From contig NC_090024.1 of the NCBI RefSeq assembly GCF_037176765.1, positions 153,387,278-153,451,277 on the forward strand: DNA of 64,000 bases. Reading direction: 5' to 3'. Origin of the DNA: Anolis sagrei. Its lineage: Eukaryota > Chordata > Lepidosauria > Squamata > Anolidae. Both the position numbers and the translations under genes were made by a program. The notes beneath the pieces are model-generated. The model did no database searches, was not told the origin of the DNA, and was given only the letters and a program-made list of their open reading frames with translations. Below are positions 49,687 to 55,691 of this stretch, piece after piece (within the stretch, counting starts at the first letter, position 1; every line of letters starts with the position of its first letter).

Positions 49687-50890
49687 TGAAACACAACAAG
49701 TTGAGTCCACAGCAGACACTCTGCTGGCTGTTGTATTGGATCACATGTTGGACACTTCCCAAGTGTCTAGGACTGTGTGATGTATCAGAGAATAATGCGT
49801 GAGGATTCCAGTAAAGTGGCCTTCTGCAGCTGGCAGATGATAATCTTGTCAGCACCAATTGTGTTTAAGTGCAGACCAAGGTCTTTAGGCACTGCATCCA
49901 GTGTGCTGATCACAACTGGGACCACCTTGACTGGCTTGTGCCAGAGTCTTTGCATTTCAATCTTTAAATCCTCATATCGTGTCAGCTTTTCCAGTTGTTT
50001 CTCTTCAATCCTGCTGTTGCCTGGGATTGCAACATTGACCATCCATACTTTGTTTTTTAACACGATTGTGAGGTCAGGAGTATTGTGCTCCAAAACTCAG
50101 TCTGAATTATTATTATTATTATTATTATTATTTGCTGCCTAGAAGCATGGTGGAGTCTCCTTCTCTGGAGCTGTTTAAGCAGAGGCTGAATGACCATCTG
50201 TTGGGAGTATTCTGATTGTGTTTCTGCACAGCAAGGGGTTGGACTGGATGACCCTTGGGGTCTCTTCCAATTCTATAATTCTATGATCACGTAAAAGGAA
50301 AATCTGCATATTTAGCAAGCGAAGAAAATGCTAAACAGGGCCCACCTTAGGACTCTTTACAAAATGGTGTGTCCCTATACAGATAAGGCAAGTATGAAGG
50401 AGGGGCGGCAAGCCAAGTCTGGCCTAAGCCCTTAGGGACACGGGAGGCCTGGAGAACAGCTGCGACCAGGTCAGTCCAACTCTCCGCCGCCAGGGCAGAC
50501 GGCTGGCCGCCTCTTAAAAGGCCCAGGGCGGGGGGGGGGGGGGCAAGAGAGGACAGCTGAGCCTCATAAAGTCCCCGAAGAACTCCGAGGGGGGGGGGGG
50601 AGGGGAAAGGGCCACATCCGGGCCTGGTGAGACGCCTGCCTCGAGACCCTCCCTCAAGAAATGGCCGCCCCCTCCCTCGCGCGCGCCGTGTTTGTCTGCC
50701 AAAGGGCGCGCGCGCGCGCACGAGCCAAACAAGGGCCGCGCGCCCAGCAACGGCCCGGCCAACGCCCCTCAGCAGGCAGGCAGGCAGGCTGGCTGTGGAG
50801 GAGAGCTGTCAGGCCTACCTGCACAGCGCGGCTGAGGAAGGTGCCGGCGTCGGCCGCCAGCTTCTTCACATTGAAGTCCATAATGTTCAT
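25826..50890 (-). CDS. SH3GLB1: SH3GLB1 (endophilin B1 / Bif-1), complete coding region, 9 exons
   Basis: Coding exons, 5' to 3' on the minus strand: 50819-50890, 41730-41871, 38719-38847, 38008-38141, 37087-37179, 31101-31190, 30128-30228, 26557-26797, 25826-25933. Every intron is GT-AG, the phases join, and the frame is open for 369 codons (human form 365). The protein starts [18 protein letters not shown], the amphipathic N-terminal helix; the BAR region covers about residues 25-250, a Ser/Thr/Ala-rich linker 255-311, and an SH3 domain 312-369 with the RVLYDYD motif, ending YLELLN. The family bends membranes, binds Bax and the UVRAG-Beclin 1 complex, and acts in autophagy, mitochondrial dynamics and endosome traffic. 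The TP pair at residues 145-146 matches the CDK5 site described in mammals. The linker is the most divergent part. Identity is near certain. Confidence 0.98.
26190..26212. repeat. GAAA microsatellite in SH3GLB1 intron 8-flank
   Basis: AAAGAAAGAAAGAAAGAAAT, four to five units, between the last two SH3GLB1 exons (intron 8). Confidence 0.85.
26557..26797 (-). CDS. SH3GLB1: SH3GLB1 coding exon 8 (linker and first half of SH3)
   Basis: Encodes residues 255-334. The first part is a low-complexity linker rich in Ser, Thr and Ala; the last part, [20 protein letters not shown], opens the SH3 domain. Acceptor TTCCACAG, donor GTACGT, ends in phase 0. The linker accounts for most of the length difference from mammals. 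Confidence 0.98.
27466..27672. mobile_element. Tigger/pogo-like MITE in SH3GLB1 intron 7
   Basis: Left CAGCCAGCTCTCTGTATCC and (reversed) CAGTGGGCCTTTGGTATCC with internal CACAGATTCTG; a TA is present on each outer side (27464-27465, 27673-27674). This is the vertebrate Tigger-type terminus. 207 bp, non-coding. Confidence 0.75.
28543..28765. mobile_element. Long-inverted-repeat MITE in intron 7
   Basis: Ends TTAGGCCTGTTCCTGGG and (reversed) TTAGGCCTGTTTCAGGA. The arms carry ATTCAGAAAATTGAATTGG and CCAGCTCTAGTTTC, also found inside the hAT element at 22370-22679. Confidence 0.7.
29018..29180 (-). mobile_element. L2-like LINE 3' end in intron 7
   Basis: TTTATTTATTTATTT then TTTATACCCCGCCCTTCTC and AAGGGCGGCTTATTTAAG, the reversed LINE 3' terminus. 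Confidence 0.65.
30128..30228 (-). CDS. SH3GLB1: SH3GLB1 coding exon 7
   Basis: Encodes residues 221-253 plus two bases of codon 254; includes [20 protein letters not shown] and ends the BAR domain at LDLQKQLG. Acceptor ATTGCAG, donor GTAACA. Confidence 0.98.
30764..30895 (-). mobile_element. Isolated Penelope-like terminal segment in intron 6
   Basis: ATTGTCGAAGGCTTTCATGG, TTTTTTCGGGCTATAGAGCC, CTCCTGACGTTTTGCCTGCA and GGCAAGCATCCTCAGAGG reverse-complement the terminal part of the element at 10975-11092. It is a 5'-truncated end fragment with no coding part. Confidence 0.85.
31101..31190 (-). CDS. SH3GLB1: SH3GLB1 coding exon 6
   Basis: Encodes residues 191-220, including [19 protein letters not shown] at the end of the long BAR helices. 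Acceptor CTTTCAG, donor GTAAGT, phase 0 on both sides. Confidence 0.98.
31738..31761 (-). CDS. SH3GLB1: SH3GLB1 optional 24-nt microexon (brain-type insert, second part)
   Basis: Minus-strand exon of 8 codons, VWAEEVTK, flanked by AG and GTAAGT, phase 0 on both sides. It matches IWAEEVTK, the second half of the mammalian longer-isoform insert. A TGC lies 8-10 nt upstream of the acceptor (TGCGTACAAG), the kind of UGC motif linked to neural microexon inclusion by SRRM4. With the 39-nt exon it would give a 390-residue protein. Regulation is inferred. Confidence 0.85.
32326..32445. mobile_element. hAT MITE in intron 5 with perfect target duplication
   Basis: Right end CCACAGGTTGAGAACCACTG is a typical hAT terminus; the left end is worn. 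TTCTAAGA at 32318-32325 and 32446-32453 is a perfect 8-bp duplication. The body has ATTTCTGGGAGCTGTAAGCC and its mirror, a palindrome. It lies between the two optional SH3GLB1 exons. Confidence 0.8.
33030..33960. other. Intron 5 stretch, unclassified
   Basis: A plus-strand open frame (33039-33320) and the DNA after it to about 33600 look more complex than the rest of the intron, but no protein or repeat family was recognised. Treat as intron. Confidence 0.3.
34287..34325 (-). CDS. SH3GLB1: SH3GLB1 optional 39-nt exon (brain-type insert, first part)
   Basis: Minus-strand exon of 13 codons, [13 protein letters not shown], flanked by acceptor TTTGAAG and donor GTAAAT. It sits in intron 5 and is in phase 0 on both sides, so it can be skipped or included without changing frame. 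From memory the mammalian longer isoform carries an insert beginning QLNSARLEGDNIM at this exact junction. The ends (QLN, NIM) match and the middle has diverged. The weaker splice sites fit conditional use. RNA support cannot be seen here. Confidence 0.82.
35435..35690 (+). mobile_element. Possible LINE-derived fragment in intron 5
   Basis: GC-richer than its surroundings. One frame reads [20 protein letters not shown] then CPH and [16 protein letters not shown], a zinc-finger-like CxxC..SRxGxxSHxRxH pattern common in retroelement fragments. Not a host exon: no splice frame and opposite strand to SH3GLB1. Confidence 0.35.
36565..36628 (+). mobile_element. Short LINE 3' end in intron 5
   Basis: CGCCTTGAGTCACCTTCAAG then TAAATAAATAAATAAAG matches worn L2-like termini. 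Confidence 0.4.
37087..37179 (-). CDS. SH3GLB1: SH3GLB1 coding exon 5
   Basis: Encodes residues 160-190, starting [17 protein letters not shown], a Lys/Arg-rich BAR helix. Acceptor TTAACAG, donor GTAAGT, phase 0 on both sides. It lies just before the two optional small exons. Confidence 0.97.
38008..38141 (-). CDS. SH3GLB1: SH3GLB1 coding exon 4
   Basis: Encodes residues 115-159 of the BAR domain, including [18 protein letters not shown]. Thr145-Pro146 lies here, equivalent to the mammalian CDK5 phosphorylation site. Acceptor GCTTCAG, donor GTAAGT, ends in phase 0. Confidence 0.98.
38719..38847 (-). CDS. SH3GLB1: SH3GLB1 coding exon 3
   Basis: Encodes residues 72-114, including [15 protein letters not shown] and GPGTAY of the BAR domain. 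Acceptor TTGCCAG, donor GTAAGT, phase 1 on both sides. Confidence 0.98.
39470..39560. mobile_element. Worn Tigger-like fragment in intron 2
   Basis: CTTTATCTGTGGAGCCAAT and TTACTTAGGGCCTCTTCTTGG loosely follow the Tigger-type terminus; weak. Confidence 0.25.
39640..40330 (-). mobile_element. Old RTE-type LINE 3' end in intron 2
   Basis: Starts (reversed 3' tail) TTGTTGTTGTTTATTGCCAC and AAGTTGACTTCAACTGATTG, then runs through a decayed RT C-terminus in reverse (TTGTATTTTCTAGTGACCC, TTCTTCACTGTCC). The same tail type is found on the SINE at 46.03 kb. Much older than the BovB copies. Confidence 0.6.
41555..41610 (+). mobile_element. SINE/RTE tail fragment in intron 2 side of exon 2
   Basis: TTGCCTTAGGGTTGCCATAA then GTCAGAAACTACTTG and CACACAACAAC: the 3' tail of the tRNA-type SINE with RTE-like end. 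Confidence 0.6.
41730..41871 (-). CDS. SH3GLB1: SH3GLB1 coding exon 2
   Basis: Encodes residues 25-71, starting [20 protein letters not shown], the first BAR helix. Acceptor AATACAG, donor GTAAGA, ends in phase 1. The first intron (about 8.9 kb) is the longest of the gene. Confidence 0.98.
41872..44660. other. SH3GLB1 intron 1, distal part
   Basis: No exon recognised. A LINE 3' end fragment lies at about 42945-43030 (minus; TTTATTTGCATTCCGCCC, CTCAAGGCGGATTCC). The rest is AT-rich intron. Confidence 0.45.
44667..44921. mobile_element. hAT-like MITE in intron 1
   Basis: GGGCACATCTACACTGACAA and (reversed) GGACCCATCCACACTGACTA ends; internal ATGCAGTTT near both. Member of the large small-element group clustered at 44.6-55.8 kb. 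Confidence 0.6.
44922..46030. other. Intron 1, unclassified
   Basis: 45270-45620 contains retroelement-like text (CTTTGGTCATGCTAGG, GGGACCCGTCGCTC) but no family could be fixed. No exon. Confidence 0.3.
46033..46258 (-). mobile_element. tRNA-type SINE with RTE-like tail, nearly full
   Basis: Reversed tail TTAAATGCCTTCAAGTCATG, body CCCTCTGAGGCTGAGAGTGT and GAGCACCCAGTAGCC, reversed head CCAATGTTCAAACCACTAAG. Internal Pol III boxes are worn. Confidence 0.7.
46690..46815. mobile_element. hAT-like MITE, half element
   Basis: GCCCTTCCCCACAGCCATAT, AACCCAGACTATCAAGGC, CTTTGAACTGGATTATCCG; same family as 47.9, 48.5 and 51.4 kb. Right end missing. Confidence 0.65.
47060..47273 (+). mobile_element. 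L2-like LINE 3' end with GTT repeat
   Basis: GTAAGCCACCCTGAGTCCCT, TCGGGGAGATGGAGGCG, TATAAAAATAAAGTTGTTG and GTT/AGT triplets: the plus-strand form of the L2-like terminus. Confidence 0.75.
47660..48255 (+). mobile_element. tRNA-type SINE split by a palindromic MITE
   Basis: SINE body at about 47660-47790 (CTCAAAGGAAGGCAATGGCA) and SINE-like tail at 48210-48250 (CCAAGAAAACCCCAGTGATA, GGCTTGAAGGCACA) flank the MITE at 47908-48064. Whether both halves are one SINE is inference. Confidence 0.5.
47908..48064. mobile_element. Palindromic hAT-like MITE
   Basis: CCCTTCCACACAGCCCTATA on the left is matched by the reversed right end CCTTTCCACACAGCCCTATA; the arms extend about 60 bp each (ATCAAGGCAGAAAATCCCAC mirrored by GAGATTTTCCGCCTTGAT). 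Confidence 0.8.
48270..48905 (+). mobile_element. CR1-type LINE 3' part, interrupted by MITE
   Basis: AGATCTCACCTGGAATGAC, TGGGCACCACAATTCATG, CAAGCTGGAATGTGTCCAGA, and after the insertion TGATTCCACCTAAACATTAA follow CR1 order. Broken, 5' truncated. Confidence 0.75.
48517..48768. mobile_element. Composite hAT-like MITE inside CR1
   Basis: GGGCCCTTCCACACAGCCAT start; a full palindromic unit to about 48684 (CTGTGTGGAAGAGCCC), then an extra right half ending CAGCTGTGTGAAAGGGGCCT. Two related elements joined or an unequal rearrangement. Confidence 0.65.
49015..49160 (+). mobile_element. L2-like LINE 3' end
   Basis: GTCCCATGTAAGCTGCTCTG, GTCCCTTTGGGGACATGGAG, GGCGGAGGTAT, then joined directly to the reversed CR1 end at 49155. 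Confidence 0.65.
49155..49325 (-). mobile_element. CR1-type LINE 3' end, reversed
   Basis: ATAGAATCATAGAATCAAAG, AGAGACCTCATGGGCCATCC, CCAGCCTCTGTTTAAAAGC: reverse complement of the CR1 3' terminus. Confidence 0.85.
49370..49575 (-). mobile_element. LINE ORF2 C-terminal fragment, copy 1
   Basis: Minus frame contains [20 protein letters not shown], the last part of a non-LTR retrotransposon ORF2. A second copy lies at 49690-50100. Confidence 0.75.
49588..49690 (+). mobile_element. tRNA-derived SINE head with TTA microsatellite
   Basis: ACGTGGTGTAGTGGTTTGGG (A box) and GGGTTCGAATCCCCACTC (B box), followed by a run of TTA triplets at about 49648-49687. It is a SINE head, not a tRNA gene: the acceptor stem does not close. 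Confidence 0.7.
49690..50135 (-). mobile_element. LINE ORF2 C-terminal fragment, copy 2
   Basis: Minus frame reads [56 protein letters not shown]: the conserved C-terminal module of several LINE clades (VIDIAVPGDSRV / VVPIVIGALG type). Preceded on the right by an ATT microsatellite (about 50106-50131). Confidence 0.8.
50140..50287 (+). mobile_element. CR1-type LINE 3' end
   Basis: GGTGGAGTCTCCTTCTCTGG, AGCAGAGGCTGAATGACCAT, GGACTGGATGACCCTTGGGG, TTCTATAATTCTATGATC: plus-strand CR1 terminus, opposite to the copy at 49155. Confidence 0.85.
50530..50600. repeat. Two long G-tracts at the start of SH3GLB1 intron 1
   Basis: G-runs at 50530-50543 and 50589-50600 on the plus strand, i.e. C-runs in the transcript. 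An alternating GC run (about 50706-50720) and a CAGG repeat (about 50773-50789) lie nearby. Such tracts can form quadruplex or Z-DNA and are prone to sequencing error in length. Confidence 0.8.
50819..50890 (-). CDS. SH3GLB1: SH3GLB1 coding exon 1
   Basis: Encodes residues 1-24, the N-terminal amphipathic helix that inserts into membrane. The start was chosen because MNIMDF is the family N-terminus; the open frame upstream is a GGA/GAA-repeat 5' UTR. Donor GTAGGC, phase 0. Confidence 0.97.
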
Positions 50891-50962
50891 TTTCCTTCGC
50901 TCATCCAGGAATGGGGGTGTTGTTGCCGCCTCCTCCTCCTCCTCCTCCTTCTTCTTCTTAGG
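50891..50962 (-). other. SH3GLB1: SH3GLB1 5' UTR with GGA/GAA triplet repeat
   Basis: On the gene strand this reads as GAA then GGA triplets followed by a GC-rich run to the ATG. It keeps an open frame into MNIMDF that looks like an acidic N-terminal extension, but no upstream in-frame start matches the family, so I treat it as untranslated. The repeat length is likely to vary between individuals. Confidence 0.6.
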
Positions 50963-51090
50963 CGGCGGCGCCCGCCTGCCGCCACCTCGCTTCCTTCCCC
51001 CTCCCCACCCCCTCAGAAGCGGCCGGCCAAAGCTGTGGCCAAAAGGGTGGCGTCGGGCGCTGCCGGGCCCGGCCGGGCGCTCTGACGCCG

Positions 51091-51206
51091 CCGCTGATTG
51101 GGTGGAGCCGGCGGGTGGGCGGGCACAAGAGAGAGGAAGGGCAGGCCCCGAAAGCGGCCGCTGATTGGGCGGAACTGGCTGGTGGGCGGGCACAAGAGGA
51201 AGGAAG
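51091..51206 (-). promoter_or_regulatory. Duplicated CCAAT/GC-box promoter unit
   Basis: Two direct copies of a unit about 50 bp long, starting at 51091 and 51158 (67-bp period). Each has GCTGATTGGG (a CCAAT box on the gene strand, cores at 51097-51101 and 51164-51168), then GGTGGGCGGGCACAAGAG, a GC box. They lie about 200-280 bp upstream of the ATG. NF-Y and Sp1-type factors are the expected binders, by motif only. Confidence 0.75.
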
Positions 51207-51274
51207 AGGCAGCCGCGCTGGGCGCAAACCCCGATGCGCTGTACTCTGGGAGGGCGTTGCCCGAGACTTCAGCG

Positions 51275-51330
51275 CTGGGAGACACGACTAGATACGGGTT
51301 CGAATCCCCACTCAGGGCCTTATAGTAGAA
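51275..51330 (+). mobile_element. Fragment of tRNA-derived SINE head at the promoter edge
   Basis: TGGGAGACACGACTAGATAC then GGGTTCGAATCCCCACTCAG: same B-box region as the SINE head at 49.6 kb. Confidence 0.55.
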
Positions 51331-51332
51331 CT

Positions 51333-51615
51333 CACAGCCATAGAACTCAGAATATCAAGGCCGAAAATCTCACAAGGCCTGCTTTGAGCTGGGTGATCTG
51401 AGTTGAGTTCCCACTGCCCACATTTTCTGCTTTCAACTGGAATATATGGATTTGGGCCCTTTCACACAGCCATATAATAACCCAGAATATCAACGCAGAA
51501 AACCCCACAAGCTCTGCTTTGAACTGGGTGATCTGAGACCTCACTGCCATATATTCCATTTCAAAGCAGATAATGTGGGGTTTTATTCAGCTGTGTGGAT
51601 GTGGAAAAGGGGCCT
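51333..51615. mobile_element. Two joined hAT-like MITE copies upstream of SH3GLB1
   Basis: First unit about 51333-51446 (AATATCAAGGCCGAAAATC), second about 51448-51613 starting GGGCCCTTTCACACAGCCAT and ending CAGCTGTGTGGATGTGG. Both share CTGCTTTGAACTGGGTGATC. Confidence 0.7.
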
Positions 51616-51639
51616 TAGTCCATGAAGAAAATCCCAGGA

Positions 51640-52020
51640 TCAGTGATGACTTCAAGGCACACAATGTCAGAAGCAATTTGAGCAGTCTCAGCCACTGATT
51701 GGGGTTCCCAGTTTTAGCCTGCCACTTTTGGACTCTTGCTTGCTGAGAGCCCAAAAGTGTTCCTGCGAGTATCTTTGTAGATTTTAGGAAGCTGTTTCTT
51801 GATTAAGGCGTTGGTGTGCTGGCTGGTATCCGAACAAAGGATGGGCTAAAGATGTCTCTTGGTCCTTTCATTGCTGGCAGCTACTTCCTGGTGGATGTCA
51901 GGTGGTGCGATGCTGGCTAAACTATTTAATTTATCCAGTGGTGTAGGGCATAGACATCCTGTGATAATGCGGCATGTCTCATTAAGAACTACAGCCACTT
52001 TTTTGGTGTGATGTATTCCA
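51640..52020 (-). mobile_element. LINE ORF2 3' fragment, copy 1
   Basis: CCTGCCACTTTTGGACTCTT, TTCCTGCGAGTATCTTTGTA and TGGCTGGTATCCGAACAAAG on the plus strand recur, changed, in the adjoining copy at 52330-52450. Same family as 11.3 and 60.4 kb. Confidence 0.7.
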
Positions 52021-52024
52021 TACT

Positions 52025-52560
52025 AGACATTATACTTAAAGATTTGCCATTATACTAAATGTTCTTTGACCAGAAGCTGGCCACTTGGAGTGCCTCTGGT
52101 GTTGCTATAAGAAGGCCTTCCATTGTGCATGGGCTCAGGTTGCATTGTAATAGGTGGTCTGTGGTTTGCTTTTCTCCACACTCGCGTGTCATGGACTCCA
52201 CTTTGTAGCCCCATTTCTGAAGCTTTGCTCTGCATCTCGTGGTGCCAGAAAGCAGTCTGTTCAGCGCCTTCCAAGTCTCTCAGTCATCAGTGGAGGGAGT
52301 CTCTCATCTGGTCTCAGCCACTGTTCTGGGTTATAGCCTGCCACCTTTGGACTCTCACTTGCTGAGGTGTTCCTGCGAGTATCTCTGTATATCATAGGAA
52401 GCCATTTCTTCATCCAATACGTTGGCTTGCTGGCTGATATCCAAACAGAGGATGAGTCGGAAATGTCAATGCCTTGGTCAATGCCTTTCATTACACAACA
52501 ACAAAAACAGCATCTTTTCAGACTAGAGTTCATTCAAGTTAGTGCTTCCTGTATGCTCTT
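52025..52560 (-). mobile_element. LINE ORF2 3' fragment, copy 2
   Basis: Contains the family 3' part in reverse: CAGAAGCTGGCCACTTGGAG, GTGTTGCTATAAGAAGGCC, GTCATGGACTCCACTTTGTA, GTGGTGCCAGAAAGCAGTC. Broken; ORF2 C-terminus only. Confidence 0.75.
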
Positions 52561-52564
52561 GAAT

Positions 52565-53530
52565 GTGGGATTTTGGTTTGGGTGCCAGGATTATTTTCCA
52601 GGTGAAGAGATTGGCATAGGAGTTGCTGTCATACTACCTAGTTTTAGGATCATCAGGGATCTCCAGTTCTGAAACTTCTATAGAACCAGTGGCCATCTAC
52701 GAACAAATGGCTAATTGCTCACTGCTTCAAAACAGTTGATGGGTTTCATTTTAGAAAGCAAGGACTTTGAGGAGCAGTGTGGCTTTTTTTCAAGCAGGAG
52801 TTGAAACTCTTCTTACAAATATGAACATAACTATTCCACCTTACTCTCAAAATTGTCGTTCAAAGTGACTTAATGAATATACAGCTATGGGAAGGGAGGT
52901 GCATACTCTTTGGCAGCCACTGAGAAGGCCCTTTCTCCTGTTTCCATCAAACCTTCTTGGGCCTGAGAGAAGGGCCACTCTTGCTGATTTCTGTTGCTGC
53001 CCGAATGAGCAGTGAGGTGGGTCTGAGCAGGGACTGTTATCTCCACCTTCATTTTGTGGGGTTCTAGGCCTCCTCTAATCCGTTGCAAGGGTCTCATGCT
53101 ATATCATAATTGCAAAAGATTTCAGGAAATGGAGTGAGTGGCAGATGTTGTTCTACTGCCCTGCAAGTATCAAAGATGCTTGTGGTAAATGCACACTCTG
53201 ATTCATATTGCAGCTCTACTAGTTCATGAAACAACTATAATGTCAAAACAGACATCTTCTGCACTATAACAATCAATAGTTTAATTGTAAAATGTTTGTG
53301 TCTCTGTATCAGCCCTTCTAGGGTTCAGAGTACCATGACCAGTAGTAATTTAACTTTTTAATGCCCAGTGTGAAGGAACAGATGAACATTCCATATACTC
53401 TATAAATCCTTGTGAATTCAATGGGCCTTATACTCAAATAAATTGATAAAAGGATTTCTGTTGTTTTCTGCCAAAAATTATTGCTGTATCAAGTTTTGGT
53501 TGACGAACAGTCCTATTGTTATATTTACCA
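52565..53530. other. Gap between genes, mostly unclassified
   Basis: 52840-53100 resembles the C-terminal part of a LINE (GCCACTGAGAAGGCCC), not placed in a family. 53110-53530 shows nothing definite. No CLCA-type exon on the minus strand. Confidence 0.4.
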
Positions 53531-53535
53531 ATAAG

Positions 53536-53697
53536 TACCAGGTCTTAGTATGTACCATGCAGCCATGCTGGCCACATAGCCCTGGAGGTGTCTATGGACA
53601 ACACTGGCTTTTTGGCTTAGTAATTGAGATGCGCACCAACTCCCAGAGTTGGACACGATTAGACTTAATGTCAGGGGAAAACCTTTACCTTTAAGTA
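53536..53697 (+). mobile_element. Sauria SINE, 3' part
   Basis: ACCATGCAGCCATGCTGGCC, GGACAACACTGGCTTTTTGG, CCCAGAGTTGGACACGATTA, and the diagnostic tail AATGTCAGGGGAAAACCTTT ACC. The tRNA head is missing. Confidence 0.9.
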
Positions 53698-54109
53698 CCA
53701 GGTAGACAACATTCAGTATCCTGTGTGGTTTCAGGGCTTTTTGTGACGGATATGCACACACTGTCAGAATGACTAAGGAATTTCTGTTGGATGAGTGCTC
53801 CATTTCTTTGCCCTACTCCAACATTGGCTTATTGCAGACCTTTGAGGCATATGACACATCTTGTTCATTCCTTGTCAGGATGTTAATGTTCATTCTTAGT
53901 GGTGCAATGAGCTGCACTGTAAATGTTTGAGGGCTCTGAGGATAAATATTTCTCAATAGTCACCGCCAGAGTGTTTCATAAGTACATCAGAACCAATGTA
54001 GCAATTTTGTATACCAGTGGGTATTTAGGAATGAAGTAATAAAAATAATGGTGGGCCATTTTTATTCCAGTAAGGCCACACTGATGGATAGATTACAAAT
54101 CAGTGCACT

Positions 54110-54580
54110 GTAACTTTTGTTGAATAAATGTTATTATAATTCTAGTGGAACTCAAATAATGAAAAAGTCAAAATCAACAATAGCTATCTCAAATTCCACT
54201 GTTGTGTTTACCGGATTAACACCCCCCCCCCCACCCCCCGGCGAAAGAAGTGGACCACTCTTACACCCTTTTCTCACTTGTGGCAATGAATTTTCAGCAA
54301 CAACAAAACCTCAAAATGTTGTACAGTTTCCACAAACTTATTTTTCTGGATTAATCTTTCCTTCTCAACCAGTCCTCAGTTCAGGTGGTCTCTCTTGGCA
54401 TGATGCAATAGTGATATTGGGCAATGTTCAGAAACCAGGTGGTTACAGGAATTTTGCAAGAACCATTTCAGTATCCTTAGGCAGCAACAACTGAAAATAA
54501 TCCAAACAATTAGAGTTGGCTAAGGCATCACTTTAATGCATCCATTCTCTAGTCACTCCTGACATGAAAAAAATCCATTC
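54110..54580. repeat. Unclassified segment with LINE/SINE-like tail
   Basis: A plus-strand open frame (54117-54494) shows no protein-family match and includes a C-tract. The segment ends TCTAGTCACTCCTGACATGA then AAAAAAAT, like the tail of the SINE at 8852, suggesting a retroelement. Confidence 0.35.
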
Positions 54581-54756
54581 TGAATTAAAGCCATTGAGCA
54601 ATTTTATATTTGAAGCGTCATGCACGGTGGTCATATGAACATACCTTCACAGTTTATAAGGGCACTAATTTCACAGTTACTGTTTATTCCAAGAGCCTGA
54701 ATACCCTAATGGCATGAGATCATGACAGATCTTGGAAGTAAACAGAGTCTATCTTG

Positions 54757-54978
54757 GTGTGCAGCTACATTGCAGAATTAATGCAGCTTGAATCCACTTT
54801 AACTGCCATGGCTCAATGCTATGTAATTATGGGAGGTGTAGTTTGGGGAGGTATCAGCACTATTTGCAGAGAAGGCTAAAATCTTTTAAATCTGCAAGTC
54901 CCACGATTCCATAGCATTGAGCATGGGAGATAAACTAGTGTCAAGTTACACTAATTCTGCAATGTAGATGCATCCCTG
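54757..54978. mobile_element. hAT-like MITE
   Basis: GCAGCTACATTGCAGAATTA at the left, reversed right end GATGCATCTACATTGCAGAA; inner ATTATGGGAGGTGTAGTTTG is mirrored loosely by CAAGTCCCACGATTCCATAG. Confidence 0.65.
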
Positions 54979-55071
54979 ATTAGTGCTTGGATAGAAGGCC
55001 ACCATTATGAATGCACAGGTTATATTTCAGGGGAAGGACCTGGCAAAACTACTTTTGTGTATTCCTTGATT

Positions 55072-55648
55072 AAGTAGCCTTCTACACTGCCATATAATCC
55101 AGATTAACAAAACAGATAATCCACATTAACTACTTTGACCAGTCCAGAAGGTTAGTTTCTGGACAAAGTACAAGGTGTTGGTTTTGATCTTTAAAGCCCT
55201 ACATGGTTTGGGTCCAGGTTACCTACAGGATCGCCTTGTTTTGTACAATCCGCCCCACACAATGAGGTCCTCTGGGGAGCATCTGTTCCAAACAGCCAGA
55301 ACCCGACTAGCAACCATCACCCAGAGGACTTTTTATCGGCCACCCCAATGGTGGAACGACCTTCCGATAGAGGTCCGACAGCTAGATCAGATGTCGAAAA
55401 TTAAAAACCATGTAAATACCTATCCCTTCCATCAGGTCTACCCAAACAGTCTTTAAGCATGAGTTTTAAACTCATGTCATGTGTTTTGGTCTCTGTCCTG
55501 TGTGATAAATGTGTATTTTACAGAAATGCTTTGATCTGTATCTTTTATGGAACTGAATTTTAATGTGTGTTTGTAGAATTCTTATAGTATTTTTGTGTTT
55601 TTAACTGTGCTGTGACCCACCTCGAGCCATGGGGAGAGGTGGGTAAGA

Positions 55649-55691
<43 letters not shown>

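Larger units (their letters stand above)
50440..51270 (-). promoter_or_regulatory. SH3GLB1: CpG-island promoter of SH3GLB1
   Basis: GC-rich, CpG-rich block spanning the first exon, 5' UTR and upstream flank, in strong contrast to the AT-rich surroundings. It holds GC boxes, CCAAT boxes, a GGA/GAA repeat in the 5' UTR and G-tracts in the start of intron 1. Typical of a housekeeping promoter. The transcription start is not defined; it probably lies between about 50960 and 51090. Open frames seen on both strands here are products of GC-rich low-complexity sequence. Confidence 0.85.

Noticed and set aside
50654-51193. Long Arg/Pro/Ala-rich frames on both strands at the SH3GLB1 promoter
   Set aside because: Typical of CpG islands; only the part from 50890 downward on the minus strand matches a protein family.
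54117-54494. 125-codon plus-strand open frame with poly-proline
   Set aside because: The proline run is a C-tract; the segment ends in a SINE/LINE-like tail. Probably a retroelement fragment of unknown family.
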